Positions 1 through 11,501 of a stretch of DNA of 64,000 nt are shown here, piece after piece; positions within the stretch are counted from its first letter, which is position 1, and each line of letters starts with the position of its first letter. The notes under the pieces are model-generated. The model made no database searches, had not been told where the DNA came from, and worked only from the letters and a program-made list of their open reading frames with translations. The translations under genes were made by a program, and so were the position numbers. This DNA comes from Rubrivivax sp. (GTDB lineage Bacteria; Pseudomonadota; Gammaproteobacteria; Burkholderiales; Burkholderiaceae_C): contig JAIXSE010000025.1 in NCBI GenBank assembly GCA_027484825.1, positions 62,001 through 126,000 on the forward strand, read 5' to 3'.

Positions 1-128
1 GCTGTTGGGACTGAAAGACCGGTGAGGCCGGGTGGACCAGAGAACGGGAGGTTGCGCGGCCATCCTAGCCAAAACCGAAGTCCTTCGCGCCTCGCTACCA
101 TGTACGCATCGCTTCGCGGAACCTCCTC

Positions 129-2348
129 ATGGCCTTGCCCCGATCCAGCCGCGCCCAGGCTTCGCTCAAGAGAGCGTCTTCCGCATTCCAGCGACAGCAA
201 TGGAGCGAGGCGGTCAAAGGCTTCCGCGAAGTCCTGCGCGACGAGCCCGGTTATGCCGAGGCCTATCCCCTGCTGGCCTCCGCGCTCGAGCGTTCAGGCC
301 AGCTGCAGGAAGCGGCCGACCTGCTGGTGGCCGCCTCTGCGCGCTTCCCGGCGGACGGTGCGCTCCCCCTGCGTCTGGGCAATCTGCTGGCGGGCGCTGG
401 CAACTGGGAGGGCGCGAGTCTGTGCTTCCAGCAGGCCAGTGAGCGGACCCCGCAGGATGCGCGGGCGGCCTACAACTGGGGCGTGTCGCTGCTGGAACTG
501 GGACGCCCGGCGGAGTCCATTCCCGCCTTCGAGCGAGCGCTCACCGCGGATGCCGGCTACACCGCCGGCTATCTGGCGCTGGCCCAGTCCTACCAGGCCA
601 CGGGCGTGCCGCAGGCCGCACTGATGGCCCTGGACTGCGCCATCCAGAGCGCGCCCGAGGCGGCCAAACCCGCCGTGGAGCGTGTGCGCCTGCTGCTGTC
701 GCTGGGTCAGCATCAGGACGTGCTGAACGAGACCGCCACCCTGCTGACCCGCTTCCCGAAGGAGGTGGAGCTGCACAACCTGCGCGGCATCGCGCTGAAA
801 CAATCCGGACACACCGACGAGGCCCTGCGGTCCTTCAGCGCCGGCTTGCAGCTGCAACCGGATGCGGTGGAGCCGCTGCACAACCGGGCCAACCTGGAAC
901 TGCTGCAGCGTCACTTCTCCACTGCTCTGGCAGATTTTGAGCGGCTGCAGGCACTGCGGCCCGAGCTGGACTGGTTGCCGGGCCTGCGTCTGTACACGGC
1001 GATGCACCTGTATGACTGGCAGGATTTTGACGCGCGGGTGGCCGCGCTGCTGCAAGGGCTGGCGCAGCAGCACAAGACGGTGCAGCCGCTGATCCTGCAG
1101 AACCTGGTGGACGACCCGGCTGCGCATCAGGCGGCCGCGCGTCTGTGGATGCAGACCGCCGTCCCCGGCCCCGCCGAGCCCCTTGCGCTCACCACCGCGG
1201 CGTCCGGCCACGGCGCAGAAGCCGGCAAGCTACGGGTGGCCTACATCTCCCGGGACTTCCGAATGCATCCGGTGGCCTTCCTCATTGCGGAGGTGCTGGA
1301 GCTGCATGACCGGGAGCGTTTCGAGGTGCTGGCCGTCAACTACGGCCTGCCACTGGACGACCCGATGCAGCAGCGCATCCGCGCAGGCGTGGACGGCTTT
1401 CTGGACGCCGCCCATCTCTCCGACCGCGAGATTGCGCAGGCCTGCCGCGAACTGCGGGTGGACGTGGCGGTGGACCTGACCGGTTTCACCGAAGGCGCCC
1501 GCAGCGGCATCTTTGCGCAGCGGGCTGCCCCGGTGCAGGTGCTGTATCTGGGCTACCTGGGCACCTCCGGCACCTCGCACTACGACTATTTGGTCAGCGA
1601 CCCGGTGCTGGTCACCCCCGACACCCGCGCCTGCTACGACGAGCATCTGATGGTGCTGCCGTCCTACCAGGCCAATGACCGGCAACGGCCGCATCCGGCG
1701 CTGCACATCAGTCGCTCCGAGCTGGGTCTGCCGGACGACGCCTTGGTGCTGTGCTGCTTCAACAACCCCAGCAAGATCACTCCCGCCGTTTTTGCGCTCT
1801 GGGCCGATATCCTGAGACAAGTGCCCGGCGCCGTGCTGTGGCTGCTGGAAGAAGACGCAGAGGCAGCGGGCCACCTGCGCCGGCATGCGGAAGCCTGCGA
1901 CATCGGCGCCCACAGGCTGGTGTTTGCGAACCGGGCGCCGCGCGAGCAGTATCTGGAGCGGCTGCAGCATGCCGACCTGTTCCTCGACACCCTGCCCTAC
2001 AACGCCGGCACCACCGCCAGCGATGCGCTGTGGATGGGCCTGCCCGTGCTGACCCAGCGGGGCCAGTCCTTCTGCGCACGCATGGCCGCGAGCCTGCTGA
2101 CTGCCGCCGGCCTGCCCCAGCTGATCGCCGAGGACGCCAAAGCCTATGTGGACACCGCCGTGCGTCTGGCCCTGGCACCTGCGGAGCTGGCAGCGCTGCG
2201 CGCCCAGCTGCACTCACAGCGCCTCGTGACGCCGCTGTTTGACGCGCCCCGCTTCACGCATCACCTGGAGCGGGCCTTTGGAGAAGCCCACCGCCAGCGT
2301 CTGGCCGGCGAGCCGCTGCAGGACATCCACATCAGCGCCGCGCCATGA
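129..2348 (+). CDS. TPR-repeat O-GlcNAc-transferase-like protein (SPINDLY/Glyco_transf_41 type)
   Basis: Predicted cytoplasmic glycosyltransferase of 739 residues. Residues ~5-300 are a run of tetratricopeptide repeats (for example the unit around 'HNLRGIALKQSGHTDEALRS'). The C-terminal half from ~366 ('LRVAYISRDF') is the two-lobed catalytic region of the O-GlcNAc transferase family, with the conserved late motif 'NAGTTASDALWMGLPVLT' near residue 625 that contributes to UDP-sugar binding. In bacteria such proteins often modify adhesins, flagellin or other proteins, but the acceptor is unknown here. No other glycosylation gene is adjacent. The ATG at 129 gives a complete TPR region; no clear Shine-Dalgarno precedes it. 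Family assignment is firm, substrate is not. Confidence 0.85.
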   Translation: MALPRSSRAQASLKRASSAFQRQQWSEAVKGFREVLRDEPGYAEAYPLLASALERSGQLQEAADLLVAASARFPADGALPLRLGNLLAGAGNWEGASLCFQQASERTPQDARAAYNWGVSLLELGRPAESIPAFERALTADAGYTAGYLALAQSYQATGVPQAALMALDCAIQSAPEAAKPAVERVRLLLSLGQHQDVLNETATLLTRFPKEVELHNLRGIALKQSGHTDEALRSFSAGLQLQPDAVEPLHNRANLELLQRHFSTALADFERLQALRPELDWLPGLRLYTAMHLYDWQDFDARVAALLQGLAQQHKTVQPLILQNLVDDPAAHQAAARLWMQTAVPGPAEPLALTTAASGHGAEAGKLRVAYISRDFRMHPVAFLIAEVLELHDRERFEVLAVNYGLPLDDPMQQRIRAGVDGFLDAAHLSDREIAQACRELRVDVAVDLTGFTEGARSGIFAQRAAPVQVLYLGYLGTSGTSHYDYLVSDPVLVTPDTRACYDEHLMVLPSYQANDRQRPHPALHISRSELGLPDDALVLCCFNNPSKITPAVFALWADILRQVPGAVLWLLEEDAEAAGHLRRHAEACDIGAHRLVFANRAPREQYLERLQHADLFLDTLPYNAGTTASDALWMGLPVLTQRGQSFCARMAASLLTAAGLPQLIAEDAKAYVDTAVRLALAPAELAALRAQLHSQRLVTPLFDAPRFTHHLERAFGEAHRQRLAGEPLQDIHISAAP

Positions 2349-2378
2349 AAAAACCCCGCGTGCCTGCGCATCGCGGGG
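2348..2378 (-). terminator. Rho-independent terminator of the glycine-zipper gene
   Basis: Read on the minus strand, a 7-bp stem (CCCCGCG / CGCGGGG, 2354-2360 and 2372-2378) with an 11-nt loop is followed by six T residues (the A run at 2348-2353). It lies about 60 bp after the stop of the minus-strand gene at 2440 and touches the end of the convergent gene. Confidence 0.75.
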
Positions 2379-2439
2379 TGGATGGGGTCGGGGTGCGGCG
2401 GACCTGAGGTCGCCGCATGACCCGTCGGCTTCCGCCGGC

Positions 2440-3063
2440 TTACTGGCGCACCAGCTGGCCGTTGCTGACGCGCACCACGTCGCCGCTACGAACGTCGGGC
2501 GCGTGGCTGAATTCCATCGTGCGCACGGTCTGGTCGGCATTGCGCATCTTCACCACCCAGACGGTGGAAGCGCGGGTGCGCTTTTCGATCTCGTTGCCCG
2601 CGAAACCACCGGCCACGGCGCCACCGACCGTGGCGACCTTGCGGCCGGTACCGCCGCCCAGCTGGTTGCCCAGCAGACCGCCGACCACGGCACCGCCCAC
2701 AGCGCCGATGCCGGTGCCCTTGCCTTCACGGTTTTCCTGGTGCACCGACAGCACGGTGGCGCATTCCGAGCACAGGCGGGATTGCTCCTGGGCCACGGCG
2801 TTGTTGTTGCCGTTGCCGGCGTAGCCGCCGTTGTCGCCGGTGTTGGAACCGCTCGAGCGTTGCTGTTGATTGCTCTTCGGCGCCACGGTCTCGTTGGCGG
2901 CCAGCTTGGCGCTCTTGGCTTCGTCGGCACCGGTGGTCACGGCGGGGGTGTCGGCGGCCTGCGGCGCGGCGGCGCGATGGCTGCCGGCCATGTAGGCGGC
3001 GGCTACCAGCACTGCGGCACCGGCAGCGCCGGCGATCATCTTCATGTTGCTACTCATCGCCAT
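2440..3063 (-). CDS. Glycine-zipper 2TM-domain protein
   Basis: Envelope protein of 207 residues. An N-terminal hydrophobic segment (residues ~8-27, 'MIAGAAGAAVLVAAAYMAG') is a signal anchor. A polar, low-complexity linker follows, then a glycine-zipper pair at ~115-155 ('GGAVVGGLLGNQLGGGTGRK' and 'GGAVAGGFAGNEIEKR') typical of the Rick_17kDa_Anti/SlyB-like family, and a short beta-rich C-terminus ('VVRVSNGQLVRQ'). Such proteins insert in or brace the outer or inner membrane under stress; the exact role is unknown. The start has an upstream GAGG eight bases away. It has its own terminator and no operon partner. Confidence 0.8.
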   Translation of the reverse strand: MAMSSNMKMIAGAAGAAVLVAAAYMAGSHRAAAPQAADTPAVTTGADEAKSAKLAANETVAPKSNQQQRSSGSNTGDNGGYAGNGNNNAVAQEQSRLCSECATVLSVHQENREGKGTGIGAVGGAVVGGLLGNQLGGGTGRKVATVGGAVAGGFAGNEIEKRTRASTVWVVKMRNADQTVRTMEFSHAPDVRSGDVVRVSNGQLVRQ

Positions 3064-3372
3064 GGATTACCTCTTATGGTTGTTCCCCAAGAAGCTTGCG
3101 CTCCCGTTTTCTGGGTATGAGCGAAGGATGCCACGCTGTTACAGACCGGGCGGATTCCAGAACGTCGGCTTTGTAAAGGCCTGAAACCGCTCCAAAAACC
3201 TCCGCCAAGTCCCCCGGCATTTGGTGTGCCTGCGGGGCGTCTGACATCTTTCACAAACAGGAAACGCAGCCCCTGTTCCCTCGGAGGACCACCGTTGCGC
3301 CCTGAAACAAAGATTGCATGCTGCTGCGAGGACCGGGCCCGCGCCACGGACCCCGGGCCCCGGCCGTGGGGC
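3064..3372. other. Intergenic region, no gene seen
   Basis: 309 bp between two minus-strand genes. I find no convincing ORF. It must contain the promoter of the glycine-zipper gene and the 3' end of the metH transcript. A GC-rich inverted repeat (CCACGG...CCGTGG, 3344-3369, with CCGGGGCCC inside) begins just after the metH stop; it lacks a T tract, so it may be a factor-dependent terminator or a 3'-end stabiliser. Confidence 0.4.
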
Positions 3373-6150
<2,778 letters not shown>

Positions 6151-6218
6151 GGCAGCCTCGATGGAGTCAGACAAACACCTGGGGCCGCGCAACTCACCGC
6201 CACCCCTGGAAAGACATG

Positions 6219-6318
6219 GGTCGGTGAGCGTCGTTCTTGTGCGGCCGCAAGGTGCGGGCCGCCCGTCCGAGCCTGGTGGGCGCCATTGGTATCGGCCCAT
6301 CGCAACGCTCCTCGGATC
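6219..6318 (-). promoter_or_regulatory. SAH (S-adenosylhomocysteine) riboswitch upstream of metH
   Basis: Read on the minus strand, the leader contains the SAH-riboswitch core: CCGAGGAGCGTTGC (6302-6315), then CCAGGCTCGG and finally GACGCTCACC (~6223-6232). GAGCGT can pair with the distal ACGCTC, and CCGAG with the internal CTCGG, matching the known pseudoknotted architecture. The element ends about 70 nt before the metH start. SAH riboswitches are known upstream of ahcY and metH in beta- and gammaproteobacteria and switch expression on when SAH accumulates. The match is by eye, but the conserved blocks are present in the right order and place. Confidence 0.85.
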
Positions 6319-6325
6319 GGCGTGC

Positions 6326-6331
6326 ATTCTA
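6326..6331 (-). promoter_or_regulatory. Putative -10 element (TAGAAT) for the riboswitch-metH transcript
   Basis: On the minus strand TAGAAT lies about 10 bp before the first conserved base of the riboswitch, so a transcript starting ~7 bp downstream would begin with the aptamer. No good -35 hexamer is visible. Confidence 0.45.
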
Positions 6332-6466
6332 CCGGTTGGGGGCCAGTTTCAGGGGGGATGGGGCTTCCCCCACTTCAGTGCAGGCGTATGCTGGCCGACA
6401 ACTTCACCATAACGACAACTTTGGCACGAAGGGGACGCATCCGGGCAGAGGGAGCCCGACGGGGCG

Positions 6467-7699
6467 TTGCCGGCACGTGCCCTCACCGCCGTGGAACTCG
6501 TCCAACTACCTCCCCACAGCCTGCGGGTGGGGCAGATGCTGTCCTTCTCCTTGCGGGATGCGGCAGGCCATCTGCTGTTCGCCGCCGGCCATCCGCTGCC
6601 CGACACGCCGCAGGTGCGGGACCTGATCGCGCGCGGACCGTTTGTGCAGGTGCACGAGACCAAGGAATACCAGCGCGCACTGGCGCACAAGCTGGACACG
6701 ATGATGCTGCAAGGCGCGCCGCTGGCCGCCCTGGCCAAGGCCCAGACCGATTTCCATGCCGATCTGCGGCCCGAGCGTCCGGCCCGTGCGGCACCACTGA
6801 GCGAGACCGCCGCCTGGAGCGACATCCAGTCCCAGACCCAGCAGTTGCTGCGCGACCCCGACCGGCCGGACTTTCTGGTGCGCCTGTCCCAATTGCTGGA
6901 CCGGGTGCTGGCGCGGATGCATCCGCAGGCCGATTCGTCCCTGGCCCTGCTGATTCATGACGCCGGGCTGGAACCGATGGACTACAGCGCCCGTCATGCG
7001 CTGCTCACGGTGGTGATGGCCGAGATGACCGCCCGCCAGCTGGGCTGGGGGGAAGCGCGGCGCCGGGTGCTGTCCCTGGCGGCGCTGACGATGAACCTGA
7101 GCATCAGCCGCGACCAGGACCAGTGGGCCCTGCGCACCGGGACCCTGGCCGCCAGCGAGCGACAGTCCCTGGACGGCCACGGCGACCGCTCGGCCCAGTT
7201 GCTGCTGGCCATGGGCGTGGACGATGAGCCCTGGCTGACGGCGGTGCGCCTGCATCACGAGGCCGGTCCCGGTCCGCTGGCCGGTCGTTCCGAGGGTGAG
7301 TTGATGGCGCGACTGCTGCGCCGCATCGATGTCTACGGCGCCCGCATCAGCCCGCGCCGCGGACGGCGACCACTGTCGGCGGCGCAGGCCGCCCGGGCGG
7401 TCTATCTGGACGAGCAGCAGGCGCCGGATGAAGCCGGTGCGGCGCTGATCAAGGCGATCGGCCTGTTCCCGCCCGGGTCGCTGGTGCGACTGTCCAGCGG
7501 GGAGGAAGCCATGGTGCTCAAGCGCGGCCACGCAGCCAATGAACCGACCGTGGCGGCGCTGGTGGGCCGCAGCGGCACGCCGCTGACCTCGCCCGTCATC
7601 CGCGACACCCGGGTGCCGGCCAACGCCATCACGGCCAGCCTGGCCCCGCATGAGATGCGACTGCGCGTCCACATGGACGCGCTGATGAAGCTTTACTGA
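6467..7699 (+). CDS. Degenerate HD-GYP/HDc-domain protein
   Basis: Protein of 410 residues resembling betaproteobacterial HD-GYP proteins (cyclic-di-GMP phosphodiesterases). It has an N-terminal PilZ-like/DUF3391-style region (~10-80) and an HDc-like region (~160-310). The C-terminal segment '[20 protein letters not shown]' is characteristic of this subgroup. The metal-binding HD pair is missing (the helix reads '[11 protein letters not shown]' instead of the usual AALLHDIG) and the GYP loop is '[11 protein letters not shown]', so catalysis is unlikely; it may bind a ligand or partner. The start is a TTG with GAGGGAG 12 bases upstream; a GTG at 6491 is an alternative. It lies inverted between the two metH halves and overlaps the metH1 3' end by 7 bp. 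Confidence 0.7.
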   Translation: MPARALTAVELVQLPPHSLRVGQMLSFSLRDAAGHLLFAAGHPLPDTPQVRDLIARGPFVQVHETKEYQRALAHKLDTMMLQGAPLAALAKAQTDFHADLRPERPARAAPLSETAAWSDIQSQTQQLLRDPDRPDFLVRLSQLLDRVLARMHPQADSSLALLIHDAGLEPMDYSARHALLTVVMAEMTARQLGWGEARRRVLSLAALTMNLSISRDQDQWALRTGTLAASERQSLDGHGDRSAQLLLAMGVDDEPWLTAVRLHHEAGPGPLAGRSEGELMARLLRRIDVYGARISPRRGRRPLSAAQAARAVYLDEQQAPDEAGAALIKAIGLFPPGSLVRLSSGEEAMVLKRGHAANEPTVAALVGRSGTPLTSPVIRDTRVPANAITASLAPHEMRLRVHMDALMKLY

Positions 7700-8754
7700 G
7701 CTTCGGCCACCAGGCCGGAGAACATCTTGCTGCCCCAGCGGCGCGGCTGGTAGGCCGAGACCTTCTGCGCAATGGCGCGGATGTGGTCCGGCGTGGTCCC
7801 GCAGCAGCCGCCGGCGATGTTGAGGAAACCCGCGCTGGCGAATTCCCCCACCAGACGGCCGGTCACGTCCGGCGTCTCATCAAAGCCGGTGTCGCTCATC
7901 GGATTGGGCAGGCCCGCATTGGGGTAGCAGGAGATGGCCGTGTCGTCCGCGGCCTTGGACAACTCCTCGATGTAGGGCCGCATCAGCGCGGCGCCCAGGG
8001 CGCAGTTCAGGCCGATGGCCAGAGGCCGGGCATGACGCACCGAATGCCAGAAGGCGGTCACCGTCTGTCCGGACAGGATGCGTCCGGACGCATCCGTCAC
8101 CGTGCCGGAGATGATGACCGGCAGCCGCTCGCCGGTGTCTTCCATCAGTTCATCCAGTGCGAAGATGGCGGCCTTGGCATTGAGCGTGTCGAAGATGGTC
8201 TCGACCAGGAACAGGTCCACCCCGCCCTCCAGCAGTCCCTTGGCCTGCTCGTAATACGCCGCGCGCAGGGTGTCGAAATCGACGTTGCGGGCGCCGGGGT
8301 CGTTCACATCCGGGCTGATGGAGGCGGTGCGTGGCGTCGGGCCCAGGGCGCCGGCCGCGAAACGGGGTTTGTCCGGCGTACTGTAGGCGTCGCAGGCCTC
8401 GCGGGCCAGGCGGGCGGCCGCCACGTTCATCTCGTAGGCCAGATGCTGCAGGCCGTAGTCTTCCTGCGCCACGGAGGTGGTGCCGAAGGTATTGGTCTCG
8501 ATGATGTCCGCGCCGGCATCCAGGTACTGGCGGTGGATCTCCGAGATGACCTCCGGCTTGGTCAGCACCAGCAGGTCGTTGTTGCCCTTGAGGTCCTTGG
8601 GATGATCGGCCAGGCGGCTGCCGCGGAAATCCTCCTCGGTCAGCTTGTAGCGCTGGATCATCGTGCCCATGGCGCCGTCCAGCACCGCAATGCGCTGTTG
8701 CAGGATGGCGGGCAGGGCCGCGCCGCGGGTGTAGCGAACGGTGGAGGCATTCAT
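7693..8754 (-). CDS. Methionine synthase homocysteine-binding subunit (MetH N-terminal part)
   Basis: Homocysteine S-methyltransferase barrel of 353 residues. The N-terminus '[18 protein letters not shown]' matches the start of MetH. Zinc-ligand cysteines are visible in 'IGLNCALGA' (~250) and '[14 protein letters not shown]' (~316-317). It supplies zinc-activated homocysteine to the B12 subunit encoded at 3373-6150. The ATG at 8754 fits family alignments; an in-frame ATG at 8793 would add 13 residues. On the minus strand TACAAT stands just six bases before the chosen ATG, so if this is the -10 the message would be leaderless. No SAH riboswitch core is visible upstream of this half. Confidence 0.92.
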   Translation of the reverse strand: MNASTVRYTRGAALPAILQQRIAVLDGAMGTMIQRYKLTEEDFRGSRLADHPKDLKGNNDLLVLTKPEVISEIHRQYLDAGADIIETNTFGTTSVAQEDYGLQHLAYEMNVAAARLAREACDAYSTPDKPRFAAGALGPTPRTASISPDVNDPGARNVDFDTLRAAYYEQAKGLLEGGVDLFLVETIFDTLNAKAAIFALDELMEDTGERLPVIISGTVTDASGRILSGQTVTAFWHSVRHARPLAIGLNCALGAALMRPYIEELSKAADDTAISCYPNAGLPNPMSDTGFDETPDVTGRLVGEFASAGFLNIAGGCCGTTPDHIRAIAQKVSAYQPRRWGSKMFSGLVAEAQ

Positions 8755-8907
8755 GCCGCTATTGTAGGAAGCCTGTCCAGCCCCCGGTGGCATCAGGGCC
8801 GGGGGCCGTCCTCCGCAGCCTTCGCCAGGGCCGGCGGCAGCCTTCGCGGCGAGGCCGCATGACCGCCCGCTGCAAGGGGCCGCAACGACGCAGCTGGATC
8901 GTCCGCG

Positions 8908-9606
8908 TCAGCCGAAGACCTTGCGCAGCAGAGCGCTGCCGGTGCCGATCGGGTCCTTGCGGATCTTCTTTTCTTCCTCGCCGATCATGTAGTAGAGGCC
9001 ATCCAGCGCCTTGTCGGTGACATAGGACTGCAGATTCGCGTCCTCGCGACGGACCAGGCCGAAGCTGGCGGCCTTGCCGGCCACGGCGTTGTATTTGTCG
9101 GCCAGCGACTGACGCTCGGTAGCCTTGGTGACGATGGGCAGGAAGCGGCCGGTCAGCGGCTCCCGGGTCTTGTCTTCAAAGAAGCGGGTGACGGCGTTGT
9201 CGCCACCGCGCACGATGCGCAGCGCGTCTTCCACCGAAATGTTGCGCACGGTGCTCACCAGCAGTTGCCGCGCCTCGGGCATGGCCTGCTCGGCGGCCCG
9301 GTTCATGGCGGTGACCAGATCGTCCAGTCGCTTGCCCTGGCCGGTGGTGCGCAGCAGCCGGGCAGCGTCGCGCAGGCTGCCGGGCAACTCGATCCGCACC
9401 TGCGGATTGCCCAGGAAACCGTCGGTGCGGCCCAGGTTGCTCAAGGCGGACTGGGCGCCGCGCTCCAGCGCTTCGCGAATGCCGGAGGCGGCATCGCCCT
9501 CGGTGAGGTTGAAGGCCAGCGCCTGTTTCGGGGTGAGCGCGCTCAGGGCGGTCAGGCTGGTCAGGCTGGCGCCAAGCCAGCCGCAGAGGTCACGTCGTTG
9601 CATCAT
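8908..9606 (-). CDS. DUF4197 domain-containing exported protein
   Basis: Exported protein of 232 residues and unknown function. An N-terminal signal-like segment ('GWLGASLTSLTALSALTPKQ', residues ~8-30) is followed by a helical DUF4197 domain, recognisable from 'GIREALERGAQSAL', 'VTRFFEDKTREPLTGRFLPI' and the C-terminal 'ALDGLYYMIGEEEKKIRKDP'. The start overlaps the end of the upstream FAH-family gene by 4 bp, indicating a translationally coupled two-gene operon. Adjacent methionines at 9606 and 9603 are both possible starts. Family assignment is good; biochemical role unknown. Confidence 0.8.
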   Translation of the reverse strand: MMQRRDLCGWLGASLTSLTALSALTPKQALAFNLTEGDAASGIREALERGAQSALSNLGRTDGFLGNPQVRIELPGSLRDAARLLRTTGQGKRLDDLVTAMNRAAEQAMPEARQLLVSTVRNISVEDALRIVRGGDNAVTRFFEDKTREPLTGRFLPIVTKATERQSLADKYNAVAGKAASFGLVRREDANLQSYVTDKALDGLYYMIGEEEKKIRKDPIGTGSALLRKVFG

Positions 9607-10814
9607 TGGTCTCCTTGCGAGGCGGGCTTGGCGGACTTGGCGGGCGAGGCAGGCGTCTTGCCGGCCTTGCGGCGAGTAGGCGGGGGCGGGGGCGGGGCTG
9701 CCTCCGGGCTGTCAGCGCCCTGGACAGGCGCTTCGTCTTCGAGGGCTTCGCGTTCGACGTCACCGCCGACTTGGCTGTCTTCACCGGCATCGAGCGCGTC
9801 GCTTGCATCGCGGGCATCCCGGGCATCGCGGGCATCCTCGAGGGCGTCGGGCACGTCGGGCGTATTGGCCGCGTCGATGACGTCGTCCGCAGCGGCATCA
9901 TCCGCCGCGTTGACCGGCTCCGCCAGATCCATGTCGATCGCGCCGAAGGGGCTGGCGCCCTCAACCAGCTTGAAATCGATGCGCAGGCTGTCCCCATCCT
10001 TGAGGGTCATGGCCGCAGCGCCCCCAGGCATGCCCGCCCCCACCAGGGTGCCGGCCCGCAGCGGACGGCGACGGGCCGCTTCCGCAATCAGCTCACCAAA
10101 GCCCCACGCCATGCCCTCCTTGGCGTCCAGCAGCGGCTGCTTGCGTCCATTGCGATGCATCTGCAGCTGCAGGGCCGCCCGACCGAGGTACCAGGCACCG
10201 GGCAGTTCATCGGGCGTGAGGGCCACCGGCGCGCATTGCAACACCGGACGGCTGTGCAACGCCGGCCAGCCTTGCGTCAATTCTTCCTGCTGCACCGTGC
10301 GCAACACCCAGGCATTGACCACCGTGAGCAGTCGCACAGACTCCAGCGCCTGGGATGGGACGGCATCGGCCGGCAGGTCCCCCAGCACCGCCACCAGCTG
10401 CGGCTCCGGCTCCAGGGCCGGAACGCCGCGCAGCGGCGGGGTGTCATTCGGACCCAGCAGGGTTTCCGCGCCGCCCATGCGGATCAAGGGGCCACTCAGC
10501 CGTTCAGGGACGGGAATGCCGCGCTCACGCAGTGCGGCGCCATGCGCCGGATAGGCCTCCCCCGCCAGCCAGGCCGCCGGGCGCGGCAAGGGCGCCAGGC
10601 ACTGCCGGGGGTCGAAGCTGAAGGCATGCCGGGCACGCCCCTGGTTGAGCGACTGGGACAGCGCCTCCAGCTGCGGCGCCATGAAATTCCAGTCGTCCAG
10701 CACCTGCTGCAGCCGGGTGGCGATGCCGGTGGCGAAGCAGGCCTGGCTCAGGTCGCGGGAGACGACCACCAGTTGGCCATCACGCGACCCATCACGGTAG
10801 GTGGCAAGTTTCAT
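9603..10814 (-). CDS. Fumarylacetoacetate hydrolase-family protein with acidic low-complexity tail
   Basis: 403 residues. The N-terminal ~300 form the FAH-fold N-terminal lobe and catalytic barrel, with weakened motifs: 'PRPAAWLAGEAYPAHG', 'GWPALHSRP', 'KEGMAWGFGELIAEAARRRP' and 'AGTLVGAGMPGG'. Metal-dependent C-C hydrolases or decarboxylases share this fold, but I cannot confirm the metal-binding acidic triad, so activity is uncertain. The last ~100 residues are a D/A/R/E-rich tail ('DARDARDARDASDALDAGED') followed by a proline run and a Lys/Ala-rich end, partly encoded by a 9-bp tandem repeat. This tail is not part of the family domain. It is the first gene of an operon with the DUF4197 gene. 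Confidence 0.75.
   Translation of the reverse strand: MKLATYRDGSRDGQLVVVSRDLSQACFATGIATRLQQVLDDWNFMAPQLEALSQSLNQGRARHAFSFDPRQCLAPLPRPAAWLAGEAYPAHGAALRERGIPVPERLSGPLIRMGGAETLLGPNDTPPLRGVPALEPEPQLVAVLGDLPADAVPSQALESVRLLTVVNAWVLRTVQQEELTQGWPALHSRPVLQCAPVALTPDELPGAWYLGRAALQLQMHRNGRKQPLLDAKEGMAWGFGELIAEAARRRPLRAGTLVGAGMPGGAAAMTLKDGDSLRIDFKLVEGASPFGAIDMDLAEPVNAADDAAADDVIDAANTPDVPDALEDARDARDARDASDALDAGEDSQVGGDVEREALEDEAPVQGADSPEAAPPPPPPTRRKAGKTPASPAKSAKPASQGDQ
9805..9840. repeat. 9-bp tandem repeat inside the FAH-family gene tail
   Basis: Four consecutive 9-mers of the form GCATCSCGG (9805-9813, 9814-9822, 9823-9831, 9832-9840). They encode the Asp-Ala-Arg triplet repeat of the C-terminal tail. The period keeps the reading frame, so copy number can vary without disrupting the gene. 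Confidence 0.8.
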
Positions 10815-11107
10815 CGGGGAGGAAACAGGGGAAAAAGGGTTGTGCAGACGGGATCCACCGGGGGATTGTCACCCGGGAGCGGCGCCCGCCCCCGAGCCGG
10901 GCGCTCCGTTTGCTGGGAACCCGACAGGCGCGGCGGCTCACTGCCCCGCGCGAAGCGTGAACTATCCCGCTTGGGCGTGCGATTAGCGCCACATTGGGCT
11001 GAAACGGGCGGGAGAAGTTCTGCGACCATGGGTCATGGCCGGGTTGAGGGTGTCGGGTCTTGAAAACCGGCGTATCGGGCCATAACTCCTACAACGAAGG
11101 AGTACTT

Positions 11108-11395
11108 ATGCACATGCTCTACGACTCACCCAGCTACATCGTGGTTCAGTTCGATGTACCGGTCTCGCTGTCGCTGAGTGACCAGCCTCACCCCGATCAC
11201 CCGCCGCTGCAGCGCGATGGCTTCGAGATCGTGGACAAGTTCAGCCGCAAGGAAATCTTCATTGAAGGGGCCCTGGCGCAGCAGTTCCAGGAAGGGGTGG
11301 AAGCCCTGATCGAACAGGGTCCGGATGTGGACGACCTGGACGCCTTCATCGCCCAATACGCCAACATGGGTCAGCAGCCGGTGGTGATGCACTGA
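11108..11395 (+). CDS. DUF3567 family protein
   Basis: Small cytoplasmic protein of 95 residues, starting 'MHMLYDSPSYIVVQFDVP' and containing 'GFEIVDKFSRKEIFIEGALA'. This is the DUF3567 family, almost restricted to Burkholderiales and of unknown function. The ATG at 11108 has an excellent AAGGAG six bases upstream. A TTGAAA (11060-11065) followed 17 bp later by TAACTC is a possible but weak promoter. Confidence 0.85.
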   Translation: MHMLYDSPSYIVVQFDVPVSLSLSDQPHPDHPPLQRDGFEIVDKFSRKEIFIEGALAQQFQEGVEALIEQGPDVDDLDAFIAQYANMGQQPVVMH

Positions 11396-11501
11396 AGCCC
11401 CTCCTCCACGGGGCTTGCGGCGCGCCGCTGCCTGGTTCAGTATCCAGCAGCGCCCGCATGTCGGGACCATTGAACAGGCCGTTGAAGGGACCCGACAGCC
11501 T

